64,000 nucleotides of DNA from Bryobacterales bacterium (GTDB lineage: Bacteria; Acidobacteriota; Terriglobia; Bryobacterales; Bryobacteraceae): assembly GCA_016713735.1 (NCBI GenBank), contig JADJOP010000015.1, positions 124,001 to 188,000 on the forward strand, in the 5' to 3' direction. Position 1 is the stretch's first letter; the number at the start of each line of letters is the position of its first letter. The translations under genes were made by a program, and so were the position numbers. Of this stretch, positions 29,565 through 37,953 are shown piece by piece. The notes under the pieces are model-generated. The model saw only the letters and a program-made list of their open reading frames with translations, had not been told where the DNA came from and did no database searches.

Positions 29565-31598
29565 ATGTCCTACCGCCTGGCCATCGACTATAAACCGCGC
29601 GGCGACCAGGGCTCGGCCATCACCCAGCTCACGCGAGGCCTCGCCGACGGCGAACAACACCAGGTTCTGCTCGGCGTCACCGGCTCCGGCAAAACGTTCA
29701 CCATGGCCAAGGTGATCGAGATCACCTCGCGCCCCGCCCTCATCCTGGCCCACAACAAAACGCTCGCCGCCCAGCTCTTCCACGAGTTCAAGAGTTTCTT
29801 CCCCCACAACGCCGTCGAGTATTTCGTCTCCTACTACGACTACTACCAGCCGGAAGCCTACATTCCCTCCTCCGATACCTACATCGAGAAGGAATCCACC
29901 ATCAACGACGAACTCGACAAGCTCCGTCTCTCGGCCACGCGTTCGCTCTTTGAACGCCGCGATTGCGTCATCATCGCCAGCGTCTCCTGCATCTACGGCC
30001 TGGGCTCGCCGGAAGCCTACTACGGCATGCTGCTCATGCTCGAAAAGGGCCAGCAGATTTCCCGCCAGCAGATTCTCTCCAAGCTCGTCGAGATCCTCTA
30101 TGCGCGGTCGGACTCTAACTTCGAGCGCGGCGCCTTCCGCGTCCGCGGCGACGTCATTGAGGTCTACCCGACCTACGACGACTACGCCTTCCGCATTGAG
30201 CTGTGGGGCGATGAGGTCGAATCGCTCGCCCAGTTCGATCCCCTCACCGGGCAGATCCGCCAAACCTACCAGCGCCTGCCCATCTATCCCAAGTCGCACT
30301 ACGTGATGACGCCGCAATCGCGCGTCGATGCCGTCACCTCCATCCGCAACGAGCTGCAGTGGTGGTCGGCTGAGCTCTACAAACAGAACAAGCACGTCGA
30401 GGCGCAGCGCCTCCACCAGCGCACCATGTTTGACCTGGAGATGATCAAGGAGGTCGGCTACTGCCATGGCATCGAGAACTACTCGCGCCACTTCACCAGC
30501 CGACTCCCCGGCGAAGCGCCGCCCACGCTGCTTGACTATCTGCCCAGCGACGCCCTCGTCTTCATCGACGAATCCCACCAGACCATCCCCCAACTCCAGG
30601 GCATGTTTCACGGCGACCGCTCGCGCAAGGAAAATCTTGTCGCCCACGGCTTCCGCCTGCCCTCGGCGCTCGACAACCGCCCGCTTACCTTCGAGGAGTT
30701 TGAGAACCGCGTCCACCAGCTCGTCTATGTCTCGGCCACCCCCGGGCCGTATGAACTCACCAAGTCCGGCGGTGTCGTTGTCGAACAAGTCATCCGCCCC
30801 ACCGGACTCATCGACCCCATCGTCGAGGTGCGCCCCATTCGTGGCCAGGTGGACGATCTGCTGAAGGAGATCCGCGCCCGCACCGAGGCCAATGAGCGTG
30901 TGCTCGTCACCACGCTCACCAAACGCATGTCCGAGGATTTGGCGCAATATTACTCCGAGGCCGCCGTCCGCTGTACCTATCTCCATTACGAAATTTCCAC
31001 CCTCGACCGCATCAAAATATTGCGCGATTTACGCCGCGGCGACATAGACGTACTGATCGGCGTCAACTTACTCCGCGAAGGCCTCGACCTGCCTGAAGTC
31101 TCCCTGGTGGCCATCCTCGATGCCGACAAGGAAGGCTTCCTGCGCTCGGTCGGCTCGCTCATTCAAACCATCGGCCGGGCCGCCCGCAACGTCAACGGGC
31201 GCGCCATCTTATATGCCGATGTGATGACGGAATCCATGCGCCGGGCGCTGGATGAAACCGGCCGCCGCCGCGCCATTCAGTCCGCCTATAACGAAGAGCA
31301 TGGCATTACTCCGCAAACGATTATCAAGCCAATTGACATGCAATTAGTCGCCGTTGCCGAAGCTGATTACGTCACCGTTCCTCTAGACGAACCGGAGGCG
31401 GAGCCCCATACTATGTCTGAGGAGGAACGGGCACATTGGCTGGCGCAATTGGAGCTGCAAATGAGGGAGGCCGCAAAGAAATTTGAATTCGAAAAGGCCG
31501 CGCAGCTCCGCGACCGGTTGCAACAGCTCAAGTCCCGCTTCATCAATGAAGGAATCCATGAGCCTGGCTCTCCTGACAGCCGGGTCCATCACTCATAG
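29565..31598 (+). CDS. uvrB: Excinuclease ABC subunit B
   Basis: A 677-residue UvrB, the damage-verifying helicase-like subunit of nucleotide excision repair. ATG 29565 (MSYRLAIDYKPRGDQ) is preferred over upstream in-frame codons that lie in the divergent cytochrome gene. Walker A GVTGSGKT is at residues 37-44. The beta-hairpin YYDYYQPEAYIPSSDTYIEK, VFIDESHQTIPQ (motif II), QTIGRAARN (motif VI) and a C-terminal UVR motif that contacts UvrA/UvrC (FEFEKAAQLRDRLQQL) are all present. Its 3' end overlaps the next gene by 41 bases. Confidence 0.97.
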   Translation: MSYRLAIDYKPRGDQGSAITQLTRGLADGEQHQVLLGVTGSGKTFTMAKVIEITSRPALILAHNKTLAAQLFHEFKSFFPHNAVEYFVSYYDYYQPEAYIPSSDTYIEKESTINDELDKLRLSATRSLFERRDCVIIASVSCIYGLGSPEAYYGMLLMLEKGQQISRQQILSKLVEILYARSDSNFERGAFRVRGDVIEVYPTYDDYAFRIELWGDEVESLAQFDPLTGQIRQTYQRLPIYPKSHYVMTPQSRVDAVTSIRNELQWWSAELYKQNKHVEAQRLHQRTMFDLEMIKEVGYCHGIENYSRHFTSRLPGEAPPTLLDYLPSDALVFIDESHQTIPQLQGMFHGDRSRKENLVAHGFRLPSALDNRPLTFEEFENRVHQLVYVSATPGPYELTKSGGVVVEQVIRPTGLIDPIVEVRPIRGQVDDLLKEIRARTEANERVLVTTLTKRMSEDLAQYYSEAAVRCTYLHYEISTLDRIKILRDLRRGDIDVLIGVNLLREGLDLPEVSLVAILDADKEGFLRSVGSLIQTIGRAARNVNGRAILYADVMTESMRRALDETGRRRAIQSAYNEEHGITPQTIIKPIDMQLVAVAEADYVTVPLDEPEAEPHTMSEEERAHWLAQLELQMREAAKKFEFEKAAQLRDRLQQLKSRFINEGIHEPGSPDSRVHHS

Positions 31599-32385
31599 TC
31601 CGGTTTCGCGGTTCCCTGAAATCGTGAAGCTCATCGGTCCAGTGAAGGCGCCGACCTATCGCGAGGCCAGCCGCGCAGTGAATGCGCTCAAAGGAGGAGT
31701 GGCTGTTCGTTCGGTGGCGGATATTCCCGCCGCCACACTGTTTCTTGTCTGCGCCCCGCAGCGGCGTGTTCCCCACCTCGTCCGCGATATGGTCGATGCC
31801 GTGGCGGACTGGCGCGGGCGCGATGTCGTGCTGTGCAGTGATTCGCTCGACAGCCGCGACCTGGAAACGCTCGCTCGGCGCGGCGCGCGCACGGCCTCCG
31901 TCCTGCCGCTCGATTGGTTTGAGAAACCCCATTTCCTGGTCGAAGGCGACCCGCGCGCCGTCCAGCGCACACGCAAGGTGTTGGAGTCCACGCGGGGCAG
32001 AGTGCTGGAAATCGAAACCCGCGGCACACCGTTCTATACAGCCGCCGCCGACTTGGCCAGCCTCATTCTGCTGCCTCTGCTGGAAGCGGCCACGGCCTCT
32101 CTCCGCGATGCCGGCATCCCCCATCCGCTCGCCCACAAGATGGTCGACCGCATGGTGGCCCGCTCCCTGCGCAACTTCGGAAAAAGCGGCTCCAAGACGT
32201 GGCGCCCCCCCACCGCGCACACGACTCACGCCCGGCTCGACCGCCAGTTGGAGGACGCCAGCGGGCACAACAACAGGCTCTCTGACTACCGCGACCGCGA
32301 CGCCGCCGCTCGACGCCTCGCGCGAACCGCTACAAGGCCGCCAACTCGCGAACCGCGCCAACGCCTGACCGCGCCAACGCCGTAG
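31558..32385 (+). CDS. Rossmann-like / DUF2520 domain protein
   Basis: A 275-residue protein fitting the Rossmann-like (PF10727) plus DUF2520 architecture: an N-terminal dinucleotide fold (SLALLTAGSITHSPVSRF, TLFLVCAPQRRVPHLVRDMV) and a helical C-terminal domain (PFYTAAADLASLILLPLLEAA, RLDRQLEDASGHNNRLSDYRD). The opening glycine motif is degenerate compared with GxGxxG, so cofactor binding is uncertain. ATG 31558 follows AAGGAA; ATG 31546 is an alternative. It overlaps uvrB by 41 bases and is probably coupled to it. The Arg/Pro-rich last 30 residues look non-conserved. Confidence 0.7.
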   Translation: MSLALLTAGSITHSPVSRFPEIVKLIGPVKAPTYREASRAVNALKGGVAVRSVADIPAATLFLVCAPQRRVPHLVRDMVDAVADWRGRDVVLCSDSLDSRDLETLARRGARTASVLPLDWFEKPHFLVEGDPRAVQRTRKVLESTRGRVLEIETRGTPFYTAAADLASLILLPLLEAATASLRDAGIPHPLAHKMVDRMVARSLRNFGKSGSKTWRPPTAHTTHARLDRQLEDASGHNNRLSDYRDRDAAARRLARTATRPPTREPRQRLTAPTP

Positions 32386-32391
32386 CGGCGC

Positions 32392-34170
32392 CTACTCCCT
32401 CACGAGGTGGCAGCCCACGCAGGTGTCGATCTGGGCCATGCGGTCGATGCGGTGCGCCCCCGCGCGATACGGCGCCATCTCGGCGTGGCAGGCCTTGCAG
32501 TCGGTGCCGCGCCCAGCCACCACCGTGTGCAACTTTTCAAAATGCCAGTAGCCCGGCCGCTTGCGCGCCGTCAGCCGCGACATGGCGTGGCATTGCGTGC
32601 ACTCCGCGCTCAACCCTTTGCCCGCCTCGCCCGCCGCGCTCTGCGTCGCTTGCGCCGCGGCCCGAGCCGCCGGCTTCACTGACGCCGCCAGGTGCGCCGC
32701 CGCCATGTGCCCCTGCACAATTGCCGGCCCCAGAAACGTACCCTCCAGCGCCGCGCGCCCGTTGATGCCCCCCTCGCCTGTCGTTTCGCCCACCGCATAC
32801 AACCCGGCCACGGGCTTGCCCGCCTGGTTCAACACCCGTCCCTCGAGATCCACCGCAATGCCGCCCATGCTCTTCCGCGTCAGCGGGTAGATCTGCATCA
32901 GGTGATACGGCCCGGTCTCGATCTTCGACAGCCGGAACGCCCCGCGCGGTCCCGGCGGGCTGCTCATCGCCCGCGCGAAGGCGGAGTCCGCGCCCGACGC
33001 CACCGCTTCATTCCAGAGCTTCACACTCGCCGCCACCGCGTCCGGCGGCAACCCCGCGCTGCGCGCTGTTTCCTCCAGCGTCGCCGCCGTCTTCACGATC
33101 ACCGCGTTGTCCACCACCTCCGCGCGCACCTTCTTGCGGTCCTGCCAGTCAGGCCCCACCACAAACACCGCGTTCGCCGCGGCCTCGTCAAACAGCATCC
33201 AGTAGGTTCCGCCGGGCTGCGACACCACGGCCCGGATCGACTCCACCGTCGCGCTCATCTCGTTCACAAAGCGCTTGCCGCCGGCGTTCAGCCAGATCGC
33301 CCCCGGAATGGTCACATACAACCCGCGCCCTTCGGCCATGTGCGCCGGGTCCGGCATGCCGCGCGAATAGATCCACTGGTGATCCATCTTCGTCAAGGCT
33401 CCGCCCACGCTTTCGGCCAGCGCCAGCCCCGAGCCTTTCGAATTCACGCCCGATCCCAGCATCACTTTGGGCGGCGCCTCGCCGAGATGCTTCGGCCAGT
33501 GCTTCCTCACCAGCTCGATGTTGCTCTCATAACCGCCCGTCGCCAACACCACGGCCTGCCCCGTCAACGCCGCCGGCTTCGCCGTCCGCAGGTTGGTTCC
33601 CTTCACGCCCACCACGCGGCCGGCTTTCGTCTCCAGCCCCGTCACCTGGAAGTTCCAGTGGAACTCCACGCCCTTGCGCAGACACTCGCGGTAGATGGGC
33701 GCCACCAGCCCGTAGCCTAATTTCGGATTGCTGTGGAAGCGGTTGGCCGAATTGCCTGTCTTGCCGATGCCGCCCGAGCTGACGCCGGTGAACTTCACGC
33801 CCAGCCCGGTCAGCCAGTCGTAGATCAACTCCTTCGAGCGCTCCACATACAGCTTCACCATCGCTTCGTTGGCGTCCTGCCCCTGGCGCAGGAAGTCCTG
33901 GTAGGCCAACTGCGGCGAATCCTCGATGCCCTTCTCTTTTTGCAGCGGCGTACCTACAATGCACAGCCCGCCGCTCGACATCACGGCGTGCCCGCCGAAC
34001 ACCGAAGCCATGTCCACCACGCCCACGCGCAGGCCCTGCTCGCTGGCCCGCAGCGCCGTGGTCAGCCCGCCAATGCCCGCACCCACGACGACCACATCCA
34101 CGTCGGCGGCGGCCACTGGCGGTTCTAAACTGCACAAAACAGTCAGGAAAACGAACGCGGTTGCCCTCAT
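32392..34170 (-). CDS. FAD-dependent reductase fused to a C-terminal trihaem cytochrome domain
   Basis: A 592-residue periplasmic flavocytochrome. After a signal peptide comes an FAD-binding domain of the fumarate reductase/urocanate reductase class: VVVVGAGIGGLTTALRASE, GGHAVMSSGG, and a closing flavin segment GLYAVGETTGEGGINGRAALEG. The last 75 residues carry three haem c sites, CTQCH, CKACH and CVGCH, with further His residues nearby. In the well-known Shewanella flavocytochrome c3 a tetrahaem domain is N-terminal; here the haem domain is C-terminal and has three sites. It probably reduces an unsaturated small molecule using electrons from the quinone pool. It ends 7 bases from the convergent DUF2520 gene. 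Confidence 0.88.
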   Translation of the reverse strand: MRATAFVFLTVLCSLEPPVAAADVDVVVVGAGIGGLTTALRASEQGLRVGVVDMASVFGGHAVMSSGGLCIVGTPLQKEKGIEDSPQLAYQDFLRQGQDANEAMVKLYVERSKELIYDWLTGLGVKFTGVSSGGIGKTGNSANRFHSNPKLGYGLVAPIYRECLRKGVEFHWNFQVTGLETKAGRVVGVKGTNLRTAKPAALTGQAVVLATGGYESNIELVRKHWPKHLGEAPPKVMLGSGVNSKGSGLALAESVGGALTKMDHQWIYSRGMPDPAHMAEGRGLYVTIPGAIWLNAGGKRFVNEMSATVESIRAVVSQPGGTYWMLFDEAAANAVFVVGPDWQDRKKVRAEVVDNAVIVKTAATLEETARSAGLPPDAVAASVKLWNEAVASGADSAFARAMSSPPGPRGAFRLSKIETGPYHLMQIYPLTRKSMGGIAVDLEGRVLNQAGKPVAGLYAVGETTGEGGINGRAALEGTFLGPAIVQGHMAAAHLAASVKPAARAAAQATQSAAGEAGKGLSAECTQCHAMSRLTARKRPGYWHFEKLHTVVAGRGTDCKACHAEMAPYRAGAHRIDRMAQIDTCVGCHLVRE

Positions 34171-34260
34171 GTCAGCCCCATACTCTATCTCAAGTTGGCG
34201 CGTCCAGAGAGCCCCGCGGTGCTCGGCCTATCGGCTCCCCTGTGCAGGGCAAGCCCGCGT

Positions 34261-34281
34261 CGCGGTGTCTTCACCACCGCG
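34261..34281 (-). terminator. Hairpin after CDGSH gene
   Basis: A perfect 7-bp stem (CGCGGTG / CACCGCG, loop of 7) lies 36 bases beyond the CDGSH stop in the 146-base gap before the flavocytochrome gene. There is no T-tract, so termination is only possible. Confidence 0.35.
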
Positions 34282-34316
34282 GGAGGGGAAACGGATTGAC
34301 CGGCCGGAAACCAGGC

Positions 34317-34550
34317 TTAGACCTTCGGCTTCGGCGGCGGCAGGTCGCGCGCCTCGCACATGCTGCTGAACCCCTGCCGCGCATGCGAGCCATCGCAAAA
34401 CGGTTTGTTCTCCGACAACCCGCAGCGGCACAGCCCCAACACCGTGCGGCCGGCCAGCCCAAACTCGCGCCCCTGCGCGTCAACCAGCGTGAAATCGCCT
34501 TCAATCTTCAGCGACCCGTTGTTGTTCACCGTTATCTTGGTAGAAGCCAT
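34317..34550 (-). CDS. CDGSH-type iron-sulfur protein
   Basis: A 77-residue protein with a complete CDGSH 2Fe-2S motif: C-x-C-x2-S-x3-P-x-C-D-G-S-H, seen as CRCGLSENKPFCDGSH. The three Cys and one His would bind the cluster. The N-terminal half (KITVNNNGSLKIEGDFTLVD) is a short beta segment common in bacterial stand-alone members. Start ATG 34550 shares two bases with the divergent ATG of the next gene, forming a CATG palindrome. Proteins of this type are small redox or cluster-transfer factors; the partner is unknown. Confidence 0.88.
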   Translation of the reverse strand: MASTKITVNNNGSLKIEGDFTLVDAQGREFGLAGRTVLGLCRCGLSENKPFCDGSHARQGFSSMCEARDLPPPKPKV

Positions 34551-35820
34551 GTTTCGGATGGTAGCATTCTGGGCCTCAGCGCTTGCCGTCGTCAGCCCGC
34601 TCCTCGCCCAGGACTCCTCCTCCCCGCTGCCCGAGCACCTCATCCTGCTTTCCCGCGCCAAACAGCACATGCGCCAGGTGCTCGTCCGCCAGCCCAACTA
34701 CACCTGCCAGATGAGCATCGAGCGCTCCCGCCGCCGCAACCCGCGCCGCGGCTTTGAACTCGTCGACCAGCTCCGCCTCGAGGTCGCTCTCATCGATGGC
34801 AAGGAGATCTTCTCCTGGCCCGGCGCGCGCAAATTCGACGACCGCGAACTGCGCGACATGGTCGGCGGCACCTCCTCCACCGGCAGCTTCGCCCTCCACG
34901 CCCGCGCCGTCTTTTTCGGCAACGTGCCGCGCTTCACTTACCTCGGCCCGCGCCCATCGGAAAGCGGAGGCCTCACCCACCACTGGCGCTTCGATGTGCC
35001 GCAAAACCTCAGCGGCTACATGCTCCGCGTGGCCGACCGCACCGGCGGCGCCCAACAGGCCGTCGTCGGCTATCACGGCGAGTTTGCCATCGATGCCGCC
35101 ACGCTCGACCTGGTGAGCCTCTCCTACGCCGCCGAAGAGATCCCGCCGCACCTGGAAATTCAATCCACCTCCGACACCATCACCTACGAGCGCATCGCCA
35201 TCGGCCCCGAACGCTTCCTCCTGCCCACCTCCTCTGACCTCGTCATCACCGACACCGAAGGCACGGCCAACCGCAATCGCACCCGCTTCCACAACTGCCG
35301 CCAATATGCCGGCGAATCCACGCTGATCTTTGACGAGCCTCCCGCCGAAGGCGCGCCGCCCCCCACAGCCCCCGTCCCCATCCCCGCGCTCCCGGCCGGG
35401 CTGTCGCTCGAAGGCGGGCTCGACGAGAAGGCCGCGCATCCCGTCGTTGTCGGCAGCCCCATCCGCATCACGCTTACCAAGGCCGCCCGCATGAAGGGAC
35501 ACACCTACCTGCCCAAGGGAGCCGTCATCCACGGCCGCCTTCTGCGCAGCGGCACGCTGCCCGCCCGCTCGCCGCTTACCTTTTACACGCTCGTCTTCGA
35601 ACAGATCGAATCCGGCGGTGTCTTTGCCGAAGCCCCCATCCGCCTCGACGATGTTCTCCCGCCGCAAATGGGAACCACCCGCCAGATGCTGCTCGACTTC
35701 GAACCCGGCGAACGCACGCCCCTCCCCGGCCATTTCACCATCGGCATCACCGGCAACCGCCCCGAGCTTCGCAAGGGGCTCCGCCTGATGCTCTCCATCG
35801 CCTCGCCGGCGAAGCCGTAA
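34549..35820 (+). CDS. Secreted protein of unknown function
   Basis: I do not recognise a named family. The 423-residue product has a signal peptide (start ATG 34549, or ATG 34558, ending SPLLAQ). Residues about 30-250 resemble acidobacterial proteins that open with a helical segment and QPNYTCQMSIERSRR, followed by beta strands. A Pro-rich linker (PPAEGAPPPTAPVPIPALP) at about 265-285 precedes a beta-rich C-terminal domain (ITLTKAARMKGHTYLPKGAVIHGRLL, FTIGITGNRPELRKGLRLML). That domain has the look of a SipX or TrbI-like small beta barrel, but this is a guess. A strong bidirectional hairpin follows the stop. Confidence 0.75.
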   Translation: MFRMVAFWASALAVVSPLLAQDSSSPLPEHLILLSRAKQHMRQVLVRQPNYTCQMSIERSRRRNPRRGFELVDQLRLEVALIDGKEIFSWPGARKFDDRELRDMVGGTSSTGSFALHARAVFFGNVPRFTYLGPRPSESGGLTHHWRFDVPQNLSGYMLRVADRTGGAQQAVVGYHGEFAIDAATLDLVSLSYAAEEIPPHLEIQSTSDTITYERIAIGPERFLLPTSSDLVITDTEGTANRNRTRFHNCRQYAGESTLIFDEPPAEGAPPPTAPVPIPALPAGLSLEGGLDEKAAHPVVVGSPIRITLTKAARMKGHTYLPKGAVIHGRLLRSGTLPARSPLTFYTLVFEQIESGGVFAEAPIRLDDVLPPQMGTTRQMLLDFEPGERTPLPGHFTIGITGNRPELRKGLRLMLSIASPAKP

Positions 35821-35841
35821 ATCAACGGGCAGGGACACAAC

Positions 35842-35874
35842 GGGCAGGCGGCGCCCACAGACGGCCGCCTGCCC
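35842..35874. terminator. Bidirectional terminator hairpin between convergent genes
   Basis: A perfect 11-bp GC-rich stem (GGGCAGGCGGC / GCCGCCTGCCC) with an 11-base loop sits midway in the 69-base gap between the secreted protein and the convergent serine hydrolase. There is no clear T-tract on either side. Confidence 0.5.
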
Positions 35875-35889
35875 CCTCACTTGGCCGCT

Positions 35890-37824
35890 CTACTCCACGA
35901 AGAGACCGGCCGCGGGCGAGACCCCCTCACCCACTGTCACCACAACCTGCGCCGCTCCAGGCGCGACGCCTTGTGGAATCTCGATGTTCACCTGCGCCAG
36001 CCCCTGCACCAGTCCCGGTGCGCCGCCGGCATAGAGCACCCGCGCCGCGGCGCCGTTCACAGTGGCCGTCACCGTCTGCCGCAACCGCGCCACGCCTTGC
36101 TGCGCCGAACCATCGGCCATCGTTCCCTCCAGCGCACCGCCTCCGGTCAGAAACAGCGCCACCGCCGACCCGCGGCGCGCCCCCGCGTTGGGGCCATTCA
36201 GCCGGCCATCCTGATTCAACGCCAGGGCGCGGCCAGCCGCCGCATACAACCCCGGTTTGGCGGCCACCACCGGCAGCACCACCGGACTCGCCCAGGCTCC
36301 GTTGCGCTCCACCGTAATCCGCACCTCGCGCTTGCCCGCCAGATCAAACGGCGCGATGACGTTGACCTGCCCCTCCTGCACGTAGAGCAGACTCCCCGCC
36401 ACGCCGTCAAACCACACGCGCGTCCCGCTTTGCTCGCTGCCGAACCGCCCCTGCGCGAAGGCCACGGCCTCACCGCGCGCCGGGCCCAGGTTGCCGCCGT
36501 AGAGGCTGAGGATTTCACCTGGCGCCACCGCACCGCCCCGGCCCGAAGCCGAGCTGACCATCGCCGCTGCACTGGCAGAAGGCGCAGCCGCGCCTGTGAA
36601 CAAGGCAAACTGATCGCCCGCCGGCCACTGCCGCAACTCGCTCAGCGTCTGGCCAAACAGAATGAGCACCTCCTCCTCCAACTGGCCGAACTTCGCCGCA
36701 TCTGCGTCGGAAAACCCCTTGTTCGTGACCAGCGCAAACGTCCACCCGCCCATGCTGCGCGCGAAGATTCCATAATTGCTGTTGCTCAACGCCCCGTTGT
36801 GCGAAAGCGCCTGGCTGCTGCCGGAAGTGGTCACGTCGATGCCCATCGCATACCAGGCCGCTCCCGCCGGCACCGCAGCCGGCCGCGCCGTCCACTGGCG
36901 GTACGATTCGGCCTGCAAAAAGCTCCCCCCGTCTGATCCGTCGGCCGCCGCCACGATGCGCAGCAACTCCGCCGGCGTGGCCAGCCAGCCGCCATGCGCA
37001 TCCATGTTCTCGATCGACCACGCGCCGTAGGCTTCCGGCACCGGCGTTGGCTTCTCCGAAAAAATCGACAACGCCAGGTCGTTTCCGCTGCCGTAGTAGC
37101 GCGCCTCGCCGGGAGCGCTCGCCAGCGTCCGCGCGGTCTGCATGCGCGTGATGCCCAGCGGCAGCAGCAATGTCCGCCTCACGGCCTCGCCATAGGGCAG
37201 GCTGGTCACTTTTTCGATCACCCGGCCCGCCACCGCATAGCCGAAGTTCGAGTACACCTGCTTCGTCCCCGGCGCGAAATCCAACGGCTGTTGCAGCCAG
37301 AAAGCGAGGATCGCCTCCAGCGGCGGCGGAAACGGCCCGCCCAGCCCCGCCAGCGTGGCGTAGTCGACAAACATCGGGTCGCCCGAGGCCGTCAGGTCCC
37401 ATCCGGCCGTATGCTGCAGCAGTTGCCGCACCGTGATCGATGCCATCCGCGGGTCGCCCAGCAGCGGCGCGAATTCAGGCAGAATCGTGAACACCTTGTC
37501 GTCCAGGCTCAGCTTGCCTGCTTCCTGCAGCTTCAACAGCGTCAGCGCCGTCACCGGTTTCGACATGCTGGCGATCCGGAACGGCGTCCGCGGCTGCACG
37601 GCCCGCTTCGTCTCCCGGTCGGCTTCGCCGAAGCCCCGCGCGTACACCAGCCGTCCGCGGTAGCTCACCGCCGCCGAAACTCCCGGCAACTCCCACTTCC
37701 GCATCGCGGCTTCGATCCGCCGGTCCAATTCGGCCAGTTCCGGCACGGCGGCCCCGGTTTGGGCCCGCGCCGGCATCGTCAACGCCGCCAGCAGGGCGGC
37801 TGCGCACATCCATCGATTCCTCAT
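35890..37824 (-). CDS. Beta-lactamase-family serine hydrolase with Solibacter-type TIGR03437 C-terminus
   Basis: A 644-residue exported protein (signal peptide to PARAQ). Residues about 30-390 are a class C beta-lactamase/esterase-like domain: Ser-x-x-Lys in SMSK (86-89), Tyr motif YSNFGYAVAG, and HNG in place of the KTG box (SHNGALSNSNYG). Residues about 410-644 match the domain TIGR03437 named from Solibacter: GEILSLYGGNLGP, VWFDGVAGSLLYV, QVNVIAPFDLAG and LAQVNIEIPQGVAPGAAQVVV. That domain is the best taxonomic marker in the window. The substrate may be an ester, D-peptide or beta-lactam; no choice can be made. A two-component system is divergent from it. Confidence 0.92.
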   Translation of the reverse strand: MRNRWMCAAALLAALTMPARAQTGAAVPELAELDRRIEAAMRKWELPGVSAAVSYRGRLVYARGFGEADRETKRAVQPRTPFRIASMSKPVTALTLLKLQEAGKLSLDDKVFTILPEFAPLLGDPRMASITVRQLLQHTAGWDLTASGDPMFVDYATLAGLGGPFPPPLEAILAFWLQQPLDFAPGTKQVYSNFGYAVAGRVIEKVTSLPYGEAVRRTLLLPLGITRMQTARTLASAPGEARYYGSGNDLALSIFSEKPTPVPEAYGAWSIENMDAHGGWLATPAELLRIVAAADGSDGGSFLQAESYRQWTARPAAVPAGAAWYAMGIDVTTSGSSQALSHNGALSNSNYGIFARSMGGWTFALVTNKGFSDADAAKFGQLEEEVLILFGQTLSELRQWPAGDQFALFTGAAAPSASAAAMVSSASGRGGAVAPGEILSLYGGNLGPARGEAVAFAQGRFGSEQSGTRVWFDGVAGSLLYVQEGQVNVIAPFDLAGKREVRITVERNGAWASPVVLPVVAAKPGLYAAAGRALALNQDGRLNGPNAGARRGSAVALFLTGGGALEGTMADGSAQQGVARLRQTVTATVNGAAARVLYAGGAPGLVQGLAQVNIEIPQGVAPGAAQVVVTVGEGVSPAAGLFVE

Positions 37825-37953
37825 GGTTGCTCCTTGCCCCCAGCATGCGCGCAGAGCCCGAGGCGCCGGAAGTGTGCTTTGTCATCTCCACCGGCCATGA
37901 CAAATGACACTCGCCAGATCCGCCCCGGCACGCCAGAATGGGGGGAGATGAGC

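Noticed and set aside
32186..32385. Frameshift in the C-terminus of the DUF2520 protein
   Set aside because: The used frame still gives RLDRQLEDASGHNNRLSDYRD, as expected for the family; the other frames do not.
36994..37953. N-terminal extension of the NarL-type kinase frame to 36994
   Set aside because: It is antisense to the serine hydrolase and Arg/Gln/His-rich; a good ribosome site precedes ATG 37954.
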